In this document: in pieces, positions 47,873-57,288 of the stretch
Layout of the letters: each line of letters starts with the position of its first letter
Position numbering within the stretch: the stretch's first letter is position 1
Assembly (NCBI GenBank): GCA_002717285.1
Contig: PBDF01000011.1
Span: forward strand, 73,215-137,214
Reading direction: 5' to 3'
Origin: Magnetovibrio sp.
GTDB lineage: Bacteria; Pseudomonadota; Alphaproteobacteria; Rhodospirillales_A; JABHCV01
DNA length: 64,000 nucleotides
Translations under genes and position numbers: made by a program
The notes under the pieces: generated by a model
What the model was told of the DNA's origin: nothing
The model's database searches: none
The model's input: only the letters and a program-made list of their open reading frames with translations

Positions 47873-48601
47873 TCAAATTTTCCGTGCAACTCTTTTAAAA
47901 ACTAAGTACGCAGGTTTCTCTTGACGCGCCAAAGCCTTCTCCTCATAGCGCGTTTTCACCCAATCTTGGGGAGGATTACGCCAGTCTCTAAAAGATCTTG
48001 CACCCCAAGTGAAAGCTGGGTGTCCAATAAGTCGTTCCAAAGACCAGGAGATAAAACCACAATGATCACTTGCAAAGCGCAGTTCTGCCCCATCTTTTAA
48101 AACTCGGGCAAGACGGTTAAGATTTTTTTCATTAATAAAGCGACGCTTGTGGTGACGTTTTTTAGGCCAAGGATCCAAAAATAAAACAAAAGCCCGGTCA
48201 ATAGACTGTTTTTTCAGGGCTTTTATTAATGGTCGCGCATCGTCATTGCAAATACGAATATTTTTTAGGCTATGGGCATTAATCTCAGTCAACAACTTAG
48301 CAACACCGTTTATAAAAGGCTCACAGCCTATAAAACCAATTTTTGGGTAAGCCCTTGCCAACGAAGCCAGATGCTCCCCTGCGCCAAAGCCTATTTCAAG
48401 CCATACCTCTTTGGGAGCTTCCGACATAGTGGTCTCAAAATGGGGATCTGGATTCAAAGGGGTTATCTGCAAATTTGGCAGCATTTTCTCAAGCAGTTTT
48501 TTCCGCCCAATCCTTATTTTTTTTCCAAATCGCCGACCGTGCCAATCAAAACGTTCTTCTGAGAAGCCCACGAGATCAGATTCGAATTGCTTTTTCTTCA
48601 A
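47873..48601 (-). CDS. trmB: tRNA (guanine-N7)-methyltransferase
   Basis: SAM-dependent m7G46 methylation of tRNA. 242 residues: RFDWHGRRFGKKIRIGRKKLLEKMLPNLQI, SAM motif WLEIGFGAGEHLASLARAYPKIGFIGCEPF, the catalytic FLDPWPKKRHHKRRFI segment and C-terminal VKTRYEEKALARQEKPAYLVF. Starts 6 nt after the metK stop on the same strand and is probably cotranscribed with it, so the SAM-II riboswitch upstream of metK may also affect trmB. Confidence 0.95.
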   Translation of the reverse strand: MKKKQFESDLVGFSEERFDWHGRRFGKKIRIGRKKLLEKMLPNLQITPLNPDPHFETTMSEAPKEVWLEIGFGAGEHLASLARAYPKIGFIGCEPFINGVAKLLTEINAHSLKNIRICNDDARPLIKALKKQSIDRAFVLFLDPWPKKRHHKRRFINEKNLNRLARVLKDGAELRFASDHCGFISWSLERLIGHPAFTWGARSFRDWRNPPQDWVKTRYEEKALARQEKPAYLVFKRVARKI

Positions 48602-48607
48602 GAGTTA

Positions 48608-49795
48608 TCAAAAGGCTGATTTTAATGCGTCGGCAAGATCCGTCTTTTCCCATGAAAATCCACCATCAGTCTCAACTTTTCGACCAAAATGGCCATAAGC
48701 AGCTGTACGTTCGTAGATTGGGCGGCTCAACAACAAATGCTCTCGAATGCCCCGCGGACTGAGATCTACCAGTTCACAGAGAGTAGCCGCGAGTTTTGTA
48801 CTATCCACGTTGCTACTACCATGGGTATCTACATATACTGACAGAGGCTTAGAGACGCCAATAGCATATGATAGTTGTATAGTACAACTTGAAGCAACTC
48901 CTGCTGCAACAACATTCTTGGCTAAATAGCGTGCAGCATAAGCTGCAGAACGGTCAACTTTAGTGGGATCTTTCCCAGAAAATGCACCACCACCATGGGG
49001 TGCCGCACCACCATAGGTATCGACTATTATCTTACGACCTGTCAAACCTGCATCACCATCTGGTCCCCCAATAACAAAACGGCCTGTAGGATTAACATAA
49101 AACTCATCCTCAGGACACATCCACCCATTGGGTAAGCTATTTTCAACATGAGGGCGAACTAATTCACGAACATCATCCTGTGTGAGATTTTCTGAATGCT
49201 GAGTTGAAACCACGATAGACGTTGCGCCGACGGGCTTGCCGTCAACGTAACGAAGTGTTACCTGACTTTTAGAGTCTGGGAGTAATCCATCCGCAGATCC
49301 AGAGTGACGAGCTTCAGCCATTGAAAGTAATATACTATGTGATAGATGAATGGGAGCTGGCATTAAACTATCAGTTTCATTACAGGCATAACCAAACATA
49401 ATACCCTGATCGCCAGCACCTTCATCCTTATTACCTGCAGCATCAACACCCAATGCAATATCGACGGATTGGCCATGTAAATACACCTGAACATCTGCGT
49501 TTTTCCAATGAAAGCCACTCTGTTCATATCCAATTGATTTAACAGCTCTTCGAGCAACTTCCTCCATCTTTGCTTTGTCAACATTACCTTTTGGATCTAT
49601 TAGTGACTCTGGTCCACGAACTTCCCCAGCTAAAACTATTCGATTTGTTGTGCATAAGGTTTCACAGGCAACCCTAGACAAAGGGTCTGATTTCAAAAAA
49701 CAATCCACAATAGCGTCTGAAATTCTATCGGAAACTTTGTCCGGATGTCCTTCGGAAACCGATTCACTAGTAAATAAATAATCTGAATTTGACAC
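48608..49795 (-). CDS. metK: S-adenosylmethionine synthetase
   Basis: Makes SAM from methionine and ATP. 395 residues from a GTG at 49795, giving [29 protein letters not shown], the family N-terminus with its ATP-binding histidine, and further [37 protein letters not shown] and VDTHG. AGGGGA lies eight bases before the GTG. In-frame ATGs at 49852 and 49822 would add a non-conserved N-terminus and have no ribosome-binding site. A SAM-II riboswitch lies at 49874-49925. Followed by trmB. Confidence 0.95.
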   Translation of the reverse strand: MSNSDYLFTSESVSEGHPDKVSDRISDAIVDCFLKSDPLSRVACETLCTTNRIVLAGEVRGPESLIDPKGNVDKAKMEEVARRAVKSIGYEQSGFHWKNADVQVYLHGQSVDIALGVDAAGNKDEGAGDQGIMFGYACNETDSLMPAPIHLSHSILLSMAEARHSGSADGLLPDSKSQVTLRYVDGKPVGATSIVVSTQHSENLTQDDVRELVRPHVENSLPNGWMCPEDEFYVNPTGRFVIGGPDGDAGLTGRKIIVDTYGGAAPHGGGAFSGKDPTKVDRSAAYAARYLAKNVVAAGVASSCTIQLSYAIGVSKPLSVYVDTHGSSNVDSTKLAATLCELVDLSPRGIREHLLLSRPIYERTAAYGHFGRKVETDGGFSWEKTDLADALKSAF

Positions 49796-49873
49796 GCGCA
49801 ATTCCCCTTTTTTTGTTTTCATGTCCAATTGGACTAGGGCTTTCACGGTCATGCCGTATTCTTAGGCAGCCCA

Positions 49874-49925
49874 CTTAGCGCTTTATTTAACGTGGTGGCA
49901 AGCAGTCCAAATCCAACCACGAAAC
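49874..49925 (-). promoter_or_regulatory. SAM-II riboswitch upstream of metK
   Basis: Matches the SAM-II (SAM_alpha) class: P1 arms CGTGGT (49921-49916) and ACCACG (49896-49891), the conserved GATTTGG loop, GCTTGC, then CACGTTAAATAAAGCGCTAA. GCTT in the loop pairs with AAGC downstream, forming the P2 pseudoknot. SAM binding is expected to reduce expression of metK. A TTGACA -35 (49969-49964) lies ~40 nt upstream, but its -10 is weak. Downstream, a hairpin (GGGCT...AGCCC) and the perfect palindrome GTCCAATTGGAC precede the metK ribosome-binding site. Confidence 0.88.
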
Positions 49926-50097
49926 TAAAACCACCTGTACATTGGCAGAGTTAAGGAACTTTTTGTCAATTTTTTTGGGAGCAGTCAAGCTGTTTTAGTA
50001 AGATAACTTCGTATGCAGTTTGAACATTATGCCTTTTGAAGGCAGCAAGTAATTTGGTATAACCAACTGAAAACTTGTTGCCAAAAGATGCCTATGG

Positions 50098-51681
50098 TTA
50101 AATTTTACGAACTTTTTTATTACATTTCATTAGAATCCCCACAATTAACTGGGAAATAATCAAAGAAATAACTATCCAATACCCAAACTTCGCATAGAGT
50201 GTTTTTGGTAAAGGGCGAGGCAATACGCTATCAAGGATTCCTTTTGTTCCAAGTTCCAGCCGGGACGCAACACGGCCATAGCCATCGATAACCCCAGAAA
50301 TTCCTGTATTGGCAACACGAACCAAGGGGAGGCCCTCTTCAACAGCACGCAATCTTGCTGAGTCAAAATGCTGATAAGGGCCTGAACTCACCCCGTACCA
50401 ACCATCATTGGTTAAATTAAGTAGCCATTCAGGGCGATCTTGGTCGTTGACCACTTGGTTTGAAAAAATCACCTCATAACAGATAAGTGGCGAAACTGGA
50501 GGTAAACCCTTTAAACGTAATGTACGTGGACCGGGTCCAGCGGAAAAATCTGTTGTACCAACTGTAAACTTTGAAAATGAAAAAATCTTGCGTAATGGTG
50601 CATACTCTCCGAAAGGCACAAGATGGGATTTATCATACGTACCCACAATGTTTCCTACATCATCAATTCCATGCATACTATTCCATACCTTATATGTGTC
50701 ATCTTCTCCTTGCTTCTTACGAAGAGCACCCGTGATAGTTAGCCCCCCTTTTGGGGTAGAATGGGCAATTGCCTGACGTAAGATAGGCTCTTTTTCTATG
50801 AAAAAGGTAGCCGCTGTCTCAGCCCAAATAATATGGGTCGGTACGGGCAAACCTGATCTGGATTTGATAGCTCCCATTCTAATCTGTTCTTTGAAGTTTA
50901 GCTCTTTGTAACTAGAAACCCACTTCAATTTCTGATCAATGTTTGGCTGGACCAAACGCAAAACAACATCTGAGACAATTTCATTATTTGCCCCCAATAG
51001 TCTGACAGAGCCCCCAGCCCAAACTAAAAAAAAAGTCAACGTTATAACGCTAATTGGAAGTAAAGGGCTGCAATCTGTGCGCCAGCTAATATTATTGACT
51101 AAAATAGCTGGCATTGCTGCGACAGTAATGCTCAGCAAACTTAAACCATAAACTCCAGAGAAAGCAGCAAACTGAATTATAGAGTCAGAAAAAGTCCAAA
51201 CTGACCCTATTAAATTCCAAGGAAAGCCTGTGAATACCCAACTTCTTACCCACTCAAACAAAACCCAGATAGCGGCAAATACAAGCACCCGACCAACACC
51301 AGAGCTATAGTACCCAAGCGACCTACTAGCAACAACAGTTACAGCAGGGAAAAGAGCTAATATTCCGGCAAGGGCAAAAACGGCAAATGGAGCCATCCAA
51401 CCAAAATGTTGCGGCTGAACAAAAAAAGCATTTGCAACCCAATATAGACCTATAACAAAGTGACCAAAGCCAAACCACCAGCCCACAAAGAAAGCTTCAC
51501 GTAAGCATATATTATCGTATGTCAGCCAAATCAAACCAACCAAGGATGGAATTAAAAGAAAGACTGCGTAAACTGGGGCCATTGCGCCCGAAGCAAGAAT
51601 TCCTAAAAAGAATGCCACCGCCCATCGTCGTCTACCCTTTTGGCCTGAGAGATGGCTAAAAAAGAACTGCACGATCTCCAT
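50098..51681 (-). CDS. lnt: Apolipoprotein N-acyltransferase
   Basis: Adds the third acyl chain to lipoproteins in the inner membrane. 527 residues: N-terminal polytopic region (~6 helices, 20-210) followed by a periplasmic nitrilase domain with catalytic triad candidates in IIWAETAATFF (Glu), DKSHLVPFGEYAPLR (Lys) and PLICYEVIFSNQV (Cys), and a final C-terminal helix. Starts 2 nt after the corC stop in the ybeY-corC-lnt run. Confidence 0.95.
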   Translation of the reverse strand: MEIVQFFFSHLSGQKGRRRWAVAFFLGILASGAMAPVYAVFLLIPSLVGLIWLTYDNICLREAFFVGWWFGFGHFVIGLYWVANAFFVQPQHFGWMAPFAVFALAGILALFPAVTVVASRSLGYYSSGVGRVLVFAAIWVLFEWVRSWVFTGFPWNLIGSVWTFSDSIIQFAAFSGVYGLSLLSITVAAMPAILVNNISWRTDCSPLLPISVITLTFFLVWAGGSVRLLGANNEIVSDVVLRLVQPNIDQKLKWVSSYKELNFKEQIRMGAIKSRSGLPVPTHIIWAETAATFFIEKEPILRQAIAHSTPKGGLTITGALRKKQGEDDTYKVWNSMHGIDDVGNIVGTYDKSHLVPFGEYAPLRKIFSFSKFTVGTTDFSAGPGPRTLRLKGLPPVSPLICYEVIFSNQVVNDQDRPEWLLNLTNDGWYGVSSGPYQHFDSARLRAVEEGLPLVRVANTGISGVIDGYGRVASRLELGTKGILDSVLPRPLPKTLYAKFGYWIVISLIISQLIVGILMKCNKKVRKI

Positions 51682-51683
51682 TT

Positions 51684-52604
51684 TTAATCCTGGCTTTTCC
51701 CCAGTTCCAAATTTAATATTTTATTTATTTCTCTCAAACGTAACCTTTTTATCCGTCTTGGGTCTGCGTCAAGAATTTCAAATTCCAGACCGCTAGGATG
51801 ACTAATCAACTCGCCACGAATGGGCACTCGCCCAGTTAACGAAAAGACTAAACCTCCAAGGGTATCAATATCTTCACGCTCCTCCTCACTCAAAAGAACA
51901 CCCAGACGCTCTTCCAAAGTCTCAATAGTTACCCTAGCGTCAGCTATTAGTGTCCCATTCAGATCTTCTACCATTGTTGGTTCTTCTGTTCGGTCGTGCT
52001 CGTCCTCTATTTCACCGACAATTTCCTCTACTAAGTCCTCGATCGTCACCAAGCCATCTATGCCCCCATATTCATCAACCACCAAGGCCATATGACAACG
52101 CGTGGCACGCATTTCTAATAAAAGCTCAAGCACCTGCATAGAAGGAGGCACAAATAATACTTTACGAACAATATCTCGGAGAGAGAACTCACTATCCCTT
52201 CCGTGCCATGCGAGGACGTCTTTGATATGTATCATGCCGATGGCATCATCAAGAGAGCCACGAAAAACAGGTATCCTAGAATGACCTTCGCAAGTAATGA
52301 TTTTTATAACATCTGAGAGATTAATGTCGCTATCTACAGAAATAATATCTGCCCGTGGCACCATAACATCGTGGATTGTACGATCTTTTAATTCAAGAAT
52401 ATTAGCAAGAAGAAGACGCTCTTCATCATTGATGGGAACTTCACACTCTTCACGCTCTTCAATTAGTTCCTCAAGTACATCGCGTGCCGAATTTTCACCA
52501 TTTCCAGTTTTAAAAAACCTTTTCAGCCAACCAAAAAAGCCAGATGTCGTTGACGATCCATCATCATTACCATTTGCAAGTCTTGGAAGTAAGGAGCCCA
52601 TCAT
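51684..52604 (-). CDS. corC: CorC/HlyC-type CBS-domain protein
   Basis: 306-residue protein with an [17 protein letters not shown] start to the tandem CBS domains (~75-200), [28 protein letters not shown], and a C-terminal transporter-associated (CorC_HlyC) domain (~220-295). It lacks the N-terminal membrane CNNM domain. Family members are linked to magnesium/cobalt efflux; its exact role is not settled. Its ATG overlaps the ybeY stop (ATGA). Confidence 0.9.
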   Translation of the reverse strand: MMGSLLPRLANGNDDGSSTTSGFFGWLKRFFKTGNGENSARDVLEELIEEREECEVPINDEERLLLANILELKDRTIHDVMVPRADIISVDSDINLSDVIKIITCEGHSRIPVFRGSLDDAIGMIHIKDVLAWHGRDSEFSLRDIVRKVLFVPPSMQVLELLLEMRATRCHMALVVDEYGGIDGLVTIEDLVEEIVGEIEDEHDRTEEPTMVEDLNGTLIADARVTIETLEERLGVLLSEEEREDIDTLGGLVFSLTGRVPIRGELISHPSGLEFEILDADPRRIKRLRLREINKILNLELGKSQD

Positions 52605-53119
52605 CCTGTGTCCACAACTTCTGTTTCATCATACGGATCTGAAATACCTAGCTCTGCCAAAGTAGTCGTTTCAAGGGTCTCCATAGTTTCAGCTTGGACG
52701 CTGTGCTCATGATCATGACCTAGTAAATGCATAACACCATGGACAACCAGATGACTTAAATGGTCTTCCAGTTTCTTTCCGTCCCGTATAGCTTCGCTCA
52801 TGGTAGTCTCAAATGCAATTACAACATCCCCCAATAACTGTGGTATCACAGTAGCGTGTGATAATTTTTTCCAGTCATGATTAGGGAAAGAGAGCACATT
52901 AGTTGGTTTGTCAACGCCTCGATACTTTTTATTCAAGGCCTGCAGATTTTTATCATCACTTAGCAATATACTTATTTCAACTTGTTCTAGTTCCATTTCA
53001 CTACAGGCTCTATAAGCTGCAAGAGAAGCCTGTTGGCACAAACTATCTACATCATTTATAGCCGAAGCCCAGTCTCCATGAGAAATTAAAACATCTGTGT
53101 GAAGACCCCTAGACGTCAT
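52601..53119 (-). CDS. ybeY: Endoribonuclease YbeY (rRNA maturation factor)
   Basis: Zinc-dependent endoribonuclease for 16S rRNA 3' maturation and 70S quality control. 172 residues from ATG 53119, starting MTSRGLHTDVLISHGDWASAI and ending with the metal site HGVMHLLGHDHE (three His). Contains LNKKYRGVDKPTNVLSFP. The ORF open to 53194 runs into phoH; the real start overlaps the phoH end by 11 nt. Coupled to corC. Confidence 0.95.
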   Translation of the reverse strand: MTSRGLHTDVLISHGDWASAINDVDSLCQQASLAAYRACSEMELEQVEISILLSDDKNLQALNKKYRGVDKPTNVLSFPNHDWKKLSHATVIPQLLGDVVIAFETTMSEAIRDGKKLEDHLSHLVVHGVMHLLGHDHEHSVQAETMETLETTTLAELGISDPYDETEVVDTG

Positions 53120-54143
53120 CTTTTGGCTTTGCCCCCTTTTCATACAGGGCTGCAGCCCGACAGCGTGCCTCTTCGTCATCGTAAGCCCTAACAATATTAG
53201 TTACAAGCCGATGACGGACAACATCATCTTGACAAAATTGGGTAAAAGCAATGCCGTTTACGTTTTTTAATATTTCAGTTGCATCTCGTAAACCCGAGTA
53301 TGTGCCTCTTGGAAGGTCAACTTGCGACAAATCGCCGTTCACTACCATGCGGGCATTTTCGCCTAGACGAGTCAAAAACATTTTCATTTGTACTGAAGTA
53401 GTGTTCTGAGCCTCATCAAGAATAACAAAAGCATTTGCAAGTGTGCGCCCACGCATAAAAGCAAGCGGAGCAACCTCAATCTCGCCATTTTCAAGTCGCT
53501 TATTAATTTGATCAGTAGGCAGCATATCGTGCAAAGCGTCATAAAGTGGGCGTAAATATGGGTCAACTTTGTCACGCATGTCGCCTGGCAGAAACCCTAA
53601 CTGCTCACCTGCCTCAACAGCAGGTCGCGTTAAAATTATCCTATCCACTTTCCCTTTAACAAGACGTTCAACAGCCTTTGCAACAGCTAAATAAGTTTTG
53701 CCTGTTCCAGCTGGACCTATTCCAAAAACCAATTCCTTTTCGTCTATGGAACGCAGGTAATTAGTTTGGTTTGGCGTTCTAGGGAAGACTGTTCGCTTGC
53801 GTGTTTGTACCTTAATATCAAGATCGCTGACAAGTGAACTTGAATGAGAGGCCATACGCAAAACGGCTTCAACCTCGTGATGATCAACATGCATACCCTT
53901 TTTGAGACGATCATAAAGCCCCATCATTGCATCTGCGGCTGTATTAATATTATCACATTCTCCAACCAGTGTTATTTCATTTCCTATTGCTTGAGCCGTA
54001 ATGTTGAGTTCTTTTTCAACAATTGCCAAGTGCAAATGATGCGATCCAAATAATCGCATAGCAATTGCATTGTCGTCAAAAATTAACTTCCGGCTCAGGA
54101 TACTACCATTTTGCAAGCTATAACGTTTCCTTGACGCTCTCAT
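53109..54143 (-). CDS. phoH: PhoH-family ATPase
   Basis: Nucleotide-binding protein (YbeZ type) implicated in ribosome and RNA quality control with YbeY. 344 residues; Walker A GIGPAGTGKTYLAV, Walker B AFVILDEAQNTT and GDLSQVDLPRG. The N-terminal ~90 residues form the domain common to YbeZ. Its ATG overlaps the miaB stop (ATGA) and its end overlaps ybeY, so miaB-phoH-ybeY-corC-lnt are tightly coupled. Confidence 0.94.
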   Translation of the reverse strand: MRASRKRYSLQNGSILSRKLIFDDNAIAMRLFGSHHLHLAIVEKELNITAQAIGNEITLVGECDNINTAADAMMGLYDRLKKGMHVDHHEVEAVLRMASHSSSLVSDLDIKVQTRKRTVFPRTPNQTNYLRSIDEKELVFGIGPAGTGKTYLAVAKAVERLVKGKVDRIILTRPAVEAGEQLGFLPGDMRDKVDPYLRPLYDALHDMLPTDQINKRLENGEIEVAPLAFMRGRTLANAFVILDEAQNTTSVQMKMFLTRLGENARMVVNGDLSQVDLPRGTYSGLRDATEILKNVNGIAFTQFCQDDVVRHRLVTNIVRAYDDEEARCRAAALYEKGAKPKDDV

Positions 54144-55510
54144 GCAACGTTCTTATTTTGATCTGTGATTTTCAAAGACCCAGCCAGACTGTTTGCCTTA
54201 GCAACATCAATATGCGGATGGACAATAGTTCCTAAAAAGTGTTCTGGAACGTTAACGTGAACAGGCTGCATGTATGGTGAGCGTCCGATCATTTGTCCTT
54301 GAAATTTTCCACGCCTATCAAGCAAAACCGGCAAATTCCGACCAACGCAACTTTCGTTAAAGGCCAACTGTAATTTATTTAACTCGTCTTGCAATATTTT
54401 TAAACGCTCTGTCTTAATATTGTCGGGTATCTGGTTAGCTAAACTAGCGGCAGGCGTTCCTGGCCTTGGGCTGTACTTAAATGAGTAAGCCTGAATGAAG
54501 CCCACCGCCTTCACTAACTCCATTGTGCACTCAAAGTCAGATTCAGATTCTCCAGGAAAGCCAACAATGAAATCAGATGACAAAGCAATATCTGAGCGGG
54601 CCTTTACAAGACGCTCTACAATTTGAAGATATTGATCTGCACCATGCCGGCGGTTCATAGCCTTAAGTACCTTGTCTGAACCCGATTGAACGGGCAGATG
54701 AAGAAACGGCATGAGAGACTCAACTTCGCCGTGTGCTGAAATTAATTCTTCATCCATATCTGCCGGGTAAGAAGTCGTGTAACGAATACGTTCAATCCCT
54801 TTGATTTCTGAAACTTCACGGATTAAACGACCCAGTCCCCACTCTGTACCGCTTGTTCCAGTACCGTGGTAACTATTTACATTTTGACCCAATAGTGTCA
54901 CTTCCTTAACACCAAGGTCAACTAGACGCTTAGCTTCTTTTAAAATATCACTTGCCGGACGGGAAAATTCAGCACCTCTAGTATATGGAACAACACAAAA
55001 GGCGCAAAATTTGTCACACCCTTCTTGAATCGTTAAAAAGGCTGAGGCACCATCTATACCCTCTCCACCAGTCATTACCTCTGGCAAATAATCAAATTTA
55101 ACTTTCGCTGGAAAATCCGTATTCAAAAGCGCTCCTTTAGAACGTGAAATACGCGCTATCATCTCAGGCAAGTTATGGTATGCCTGCGGCCCAAATACTA
55201 GATCTACAAATGGGGCCCGACGAAGTATTTCCTCGCCCTCTGCTTGAGCGACACAACCGGCAACTGCCAGAGTCATATCTAACCCCAGATTTTTCTTATG
55301 GCTTTTGATCTTATTTAGGCGACCCAACTCTGAATAGACTTTTTCAGCTGCTTTTTCTCTAATGTGGCAAGTATTGAGTATCACCATGTCCGCATTTTCA
55401 GGATTATTGCATGGACCATAGCCCAACGGCTTGAGAACATCTGTCATCCTATCTGAGTCATAGGAATTCATCTGACATCCGTATGTTTTAATGTACAGCT
55501 TCTTGCTCAA
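54140..55510 (-). CDS. miaB: tRNA-2-methylthio-N6-dimethylallyladenosine synthase
   Basis: Radical-SAM methylthiotransferase for tRNA position 37. 456 residues: N-terminal Fe-S domain with C12 (KTYGCQMN), C48 (NTCHIREKA) and a third Cys in VAGCVAQAEG; radical-SAM CxxxCxxC as EGCDKFCAFCVVPYTRG; C-terminal TRAM domain (~385-450). First of the miaB-phoH-ybeY-corC-lnt run. 105 nt separate it from fur; no clear terminator seen there. Confidence 0.96.
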   Translation of the reverse strand: MSKKLYIKTYGCQMNSYDSDRMTDVLKPLGYGPCNNPENADMVILNTCHIREKAAEKVYSELGRLNKIKSHKKNLGLDMTLAVAGCVAQAEGEEILRRAPFVDLVFGPQAYHNLPEMIARISRSKGALLNTDFPAKVKFDYLPEVMTGGEGIDGASAFLTIQEGCDKFCAFCVVPYTRGAEFSRPASDILKEAKRLVDLGVKEVTLLGQNVNSYHGTGTSGTEWGLGRLIREVSEIKGIERIRYTTSYPADMDEELISAHGEVESLMPFLHLPVQSGSDKVLKAMNRRHGADQYLQIVERLVKARSDIALSSDFIVGFPGESESDFECTMELVKAVGFIQAYSFKYSPRPGTPAASLANQIPDNIKTERLKILQDELNKLQLAFNESCVGRNLPVLLDRRGKFQGQMIGRSPYMQPVHVNVPEHFLGTIVHPHIDVAKANSLAGSLKITDQNKNVA

Positions 55511-55614
55511 ACGTCACACTCAACTGTTCAGTTTTTTGGCAAAGTGTAGTGTATAAAAGTCCATAAAAAAGGCGCCTAAAGAATGCTTCAATACTGCTCA
55601 CAGACATTCACGGA

Positions 55615-56046
55615 TTATTCTTCTTCATCAATTGGGATACCATAAAGTTCAAGCTTATGACCTATCAATTTGAGACCATTCTGTTCTGCAATCTTTCTTT
55701 GTAAAGCCTCAATTTCCTCATTCTCAAACTCTATCACCTCTTCATTCTTAATATTTATAAGGTGATCATGATGGTCATCAGTTGCCTCTTCATATCTAGC
55801 ACTTGCGCCACCAAAATCGTGTTTTTCCAACAAACCAGCCTCTTCAAAAAGGCGTACGGTTCGATAAACAGTCGCAATGGAGATCTTTGGATCAATGCTT
55901 ATGGCGCGGCTATAAACTTCATCCACATTGGGATGGTCATTTGAAACTGATAAAACATGGGCGATGACCCGACGTTGGCCGGTCATCTTCATCCCTCTCT
56001 CAATGCAGACCTTTTCAATACTTGAAATACCAGATAATGCAGTCAT
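55615..56046 (-). CDS. fur: Fur-family transcriptional regulator (Fur/Mur)
   Basis: 143 residues: RGMKMTGQRRVIAHVLS and ISIATVYRTVRLFEEAGLLEKHDFGG in the winged helix, then RYEEATDDHHDHLIN with the HHxH metal site. In alphaproteobacteria the Fur at this locus often senses manganese (Mur) while Irr takes over iron control; the coexistence with Irr here suggests that, but the sequence alone cannot decide. Located beside mucR, upstream of miaB. Confidence 0.9.
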   Translation of the reverse strand: MTALSGISSIEKVCIERGMKMTGQRRVIAHVLSVSNDHPNVDEVYSRAISIDPKISIATVYRTVRLFEEAGLLEKHDFGGASARYEEATDDHHDHLINIKNEEVIEFENEEIEALQRKIAEQNGLKLIGHKLELYGIPIDEEE

Positions 56047-56062
56047 TAATGATCACTTTTTT

Positions 56063-56485
56063 TTAAGTACTTTTACGTTTTCCTGAACGCGATTTTGTCC
56101 CTAGGCCATTTTTTTTTGCTAAATCTGAACGATGCTTAGCATAATTTGGGGCAACCATGGGGTAATCGGCTACAAGACCCCAACGATCTCTGTACTCTTT
56201 TGGAGATAAACTATACGATGTCATGATATGTCGCTTAAGCATTTTTAATTTTTTTCCATCTTCCAAACAAACAATATAATCAGGAAAAATTGACTTACTG
56301 ACAGGTACAGCTGGACGAAGACGCTCGGAGGCAGTCTGCTCACTTCCTACTAGAGACATCGTTTTGTATACTTCTTTTATCAGATTAGGCAAGTCACTAA
56401 TTGCCACCGAATTATTACTTACATGTGCTGAGACTATCTCTGTTGTTAGCTCTAGTAATTCATTTATGTTAGGCTTATCATTCAT
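56063..56485 (-). CDS. mucR: MucR/Ros-family zinc-finger transcriptional regulator
   Basis: 140 residues with the Ros/MucR core DYIVCLEDGKKLKMLKRHIMTSYSLSPKEYRDRWGLVADYPMVAPNYAKHRSDLAKKNGLG. The zinc finger uses a Cys, an acidic residue and His rather than a full C2H2 set, as is usual in MucR. A global regulator of envelope and motility genes in alphaproteobacteria. 16 nt upstream of fur, divergent from the TusA-like gene. Confidence 0.92.
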   Translation of the reverse strand: MNDKPNINELLELTTEIVSAHVSNNSVAISDLPNLIKEVYKTMSLVGSEQTASERLRPAVPVSKSIFPDYIVCLEDGKKLKMLKRHIMTSYSLSPKEYRDRWGLVADYPMVAPNYAKHRSDLAKKNGLGTKSRSGKRKST

Positions 56486-56548
56486 ATTCTAATAATTCCG
56501 AAAAACTCTCTAATCTAATATAACAGTTTACTATAACAAGACAATGGC

Positions 56549-56824
56549 ATGAATAAAAGTTCCAAAAGTTTAAATAGAATGGAGCCTAATTTCTTCATTG
56601 ATATTACAACAGAAATTTGTCCAATGACATTTGTTCGCACTAAACTAATACTTGAAAGTATGAATAAAGGTGACATCGTTGAAGTCCGCCTTCAGGGAGA
56701 GGAAGCCCTTAAAAATATTCCAAATTCTGCAAAGAAAATGGGGAGCATAATCATCTCTTTAGAGCCTGAGACCAACACAGATTCTCTCCATGGCAACCAC
56801 CGGCTACTCATACAAAAAAACTAA
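56549..56824 (+). CDS. TusA-like sulfurtransferase family protein
   Basis: 91 residues; TusA fold with the sulfur-relay Cys in TTEICPMTFVRTKLILESMNKGDIVEV. The usual CPxP motif is CPMT, as in many solitary alphaproteobacterial TusA-like proteins. The N-terminal ten residues may be untranslated; the ATG at 56579 (MEPNFF) is an alternative start. It lies alone on the plus strand between mucR and rimI, and converges on rimI with two bases between their ends. Substrate unknown. Confidence 0.82.
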   Translation: MNKSSKSLNRMEPNFFIDITTEICPMTFVRTKLILESMNKGDIVEVRLQGEEALKNIPNSAKKMGSIIISLEPETNTDSLHGNHRLLIQKN

Positions 56825-56826
56825 TT

Positions 56827-57288
56827 TTACATATCGGAAATATTCAAACTATAAATTATTGCATCTAGCTTTTTTTTTGATGAATGCCTGTAGTAACCTG
56901 ATCGCCTGCCTACAATTTGAAAACCAAACTTTTCATAAAGGGCTCTAGCAGCAATATTATCCTCGGCAACCTCAAATAACATCTTTATTACATTACTCAT
57001 TACGACTAATTTAATCGCTTTTTGCAACAAAATGCTGGCAAAACCTTTTTGACGTGATTCTGGAACTATTCCAATACTAATGATTTCAGCTTCATCGGCA
57101 GCAATTCGCAACAGAATAAAACCCTTTGGCCTTTTGTTCTTGGCGCAAACCAGCAATCCAATCGCTCCAGCCATCTTGAGTATTTCAGCTATAGATTTTT
57201 CATTCCAAGATTCCTCAAAACAAACTCTATGTATAGCCGCAATGACTCCTGCATGACAGAGATGGGCCTCAATTACCTCTCCTATCAT
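56827..57288 (-). CDS. rimI: Ribosomal-protein-alanine N-acetyltransferase-like
   Basis: 153-residue GNAT acetyltransferase with the acetyl-CoA loop VPESRQKGFASILLQKAI and a C-terminal EDNIAARALYEKFGFQIVGRRSGYY. RimI acetylates the N-terminus of ribosomal protein S18. ATG overlaps the tsaB stop, the conserved tsaB-rimI pair, which supports RimI over a generic GNAT. Confidence 0.9.
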   Translation of the reverse strand: MIGEVIEAHLCHAGVIAAIHRVCFEESWNEKSIAEILKMAGAIGLLVCAKNKRPKGFILLRIAADEAEIISIGIVPESRQKGFASILLQKAIKLVVMSNVIKMLFEVAEDNIAARALYEKFGFQIVGRRSGYYRHSSKKKLDAIIYSLNISDM

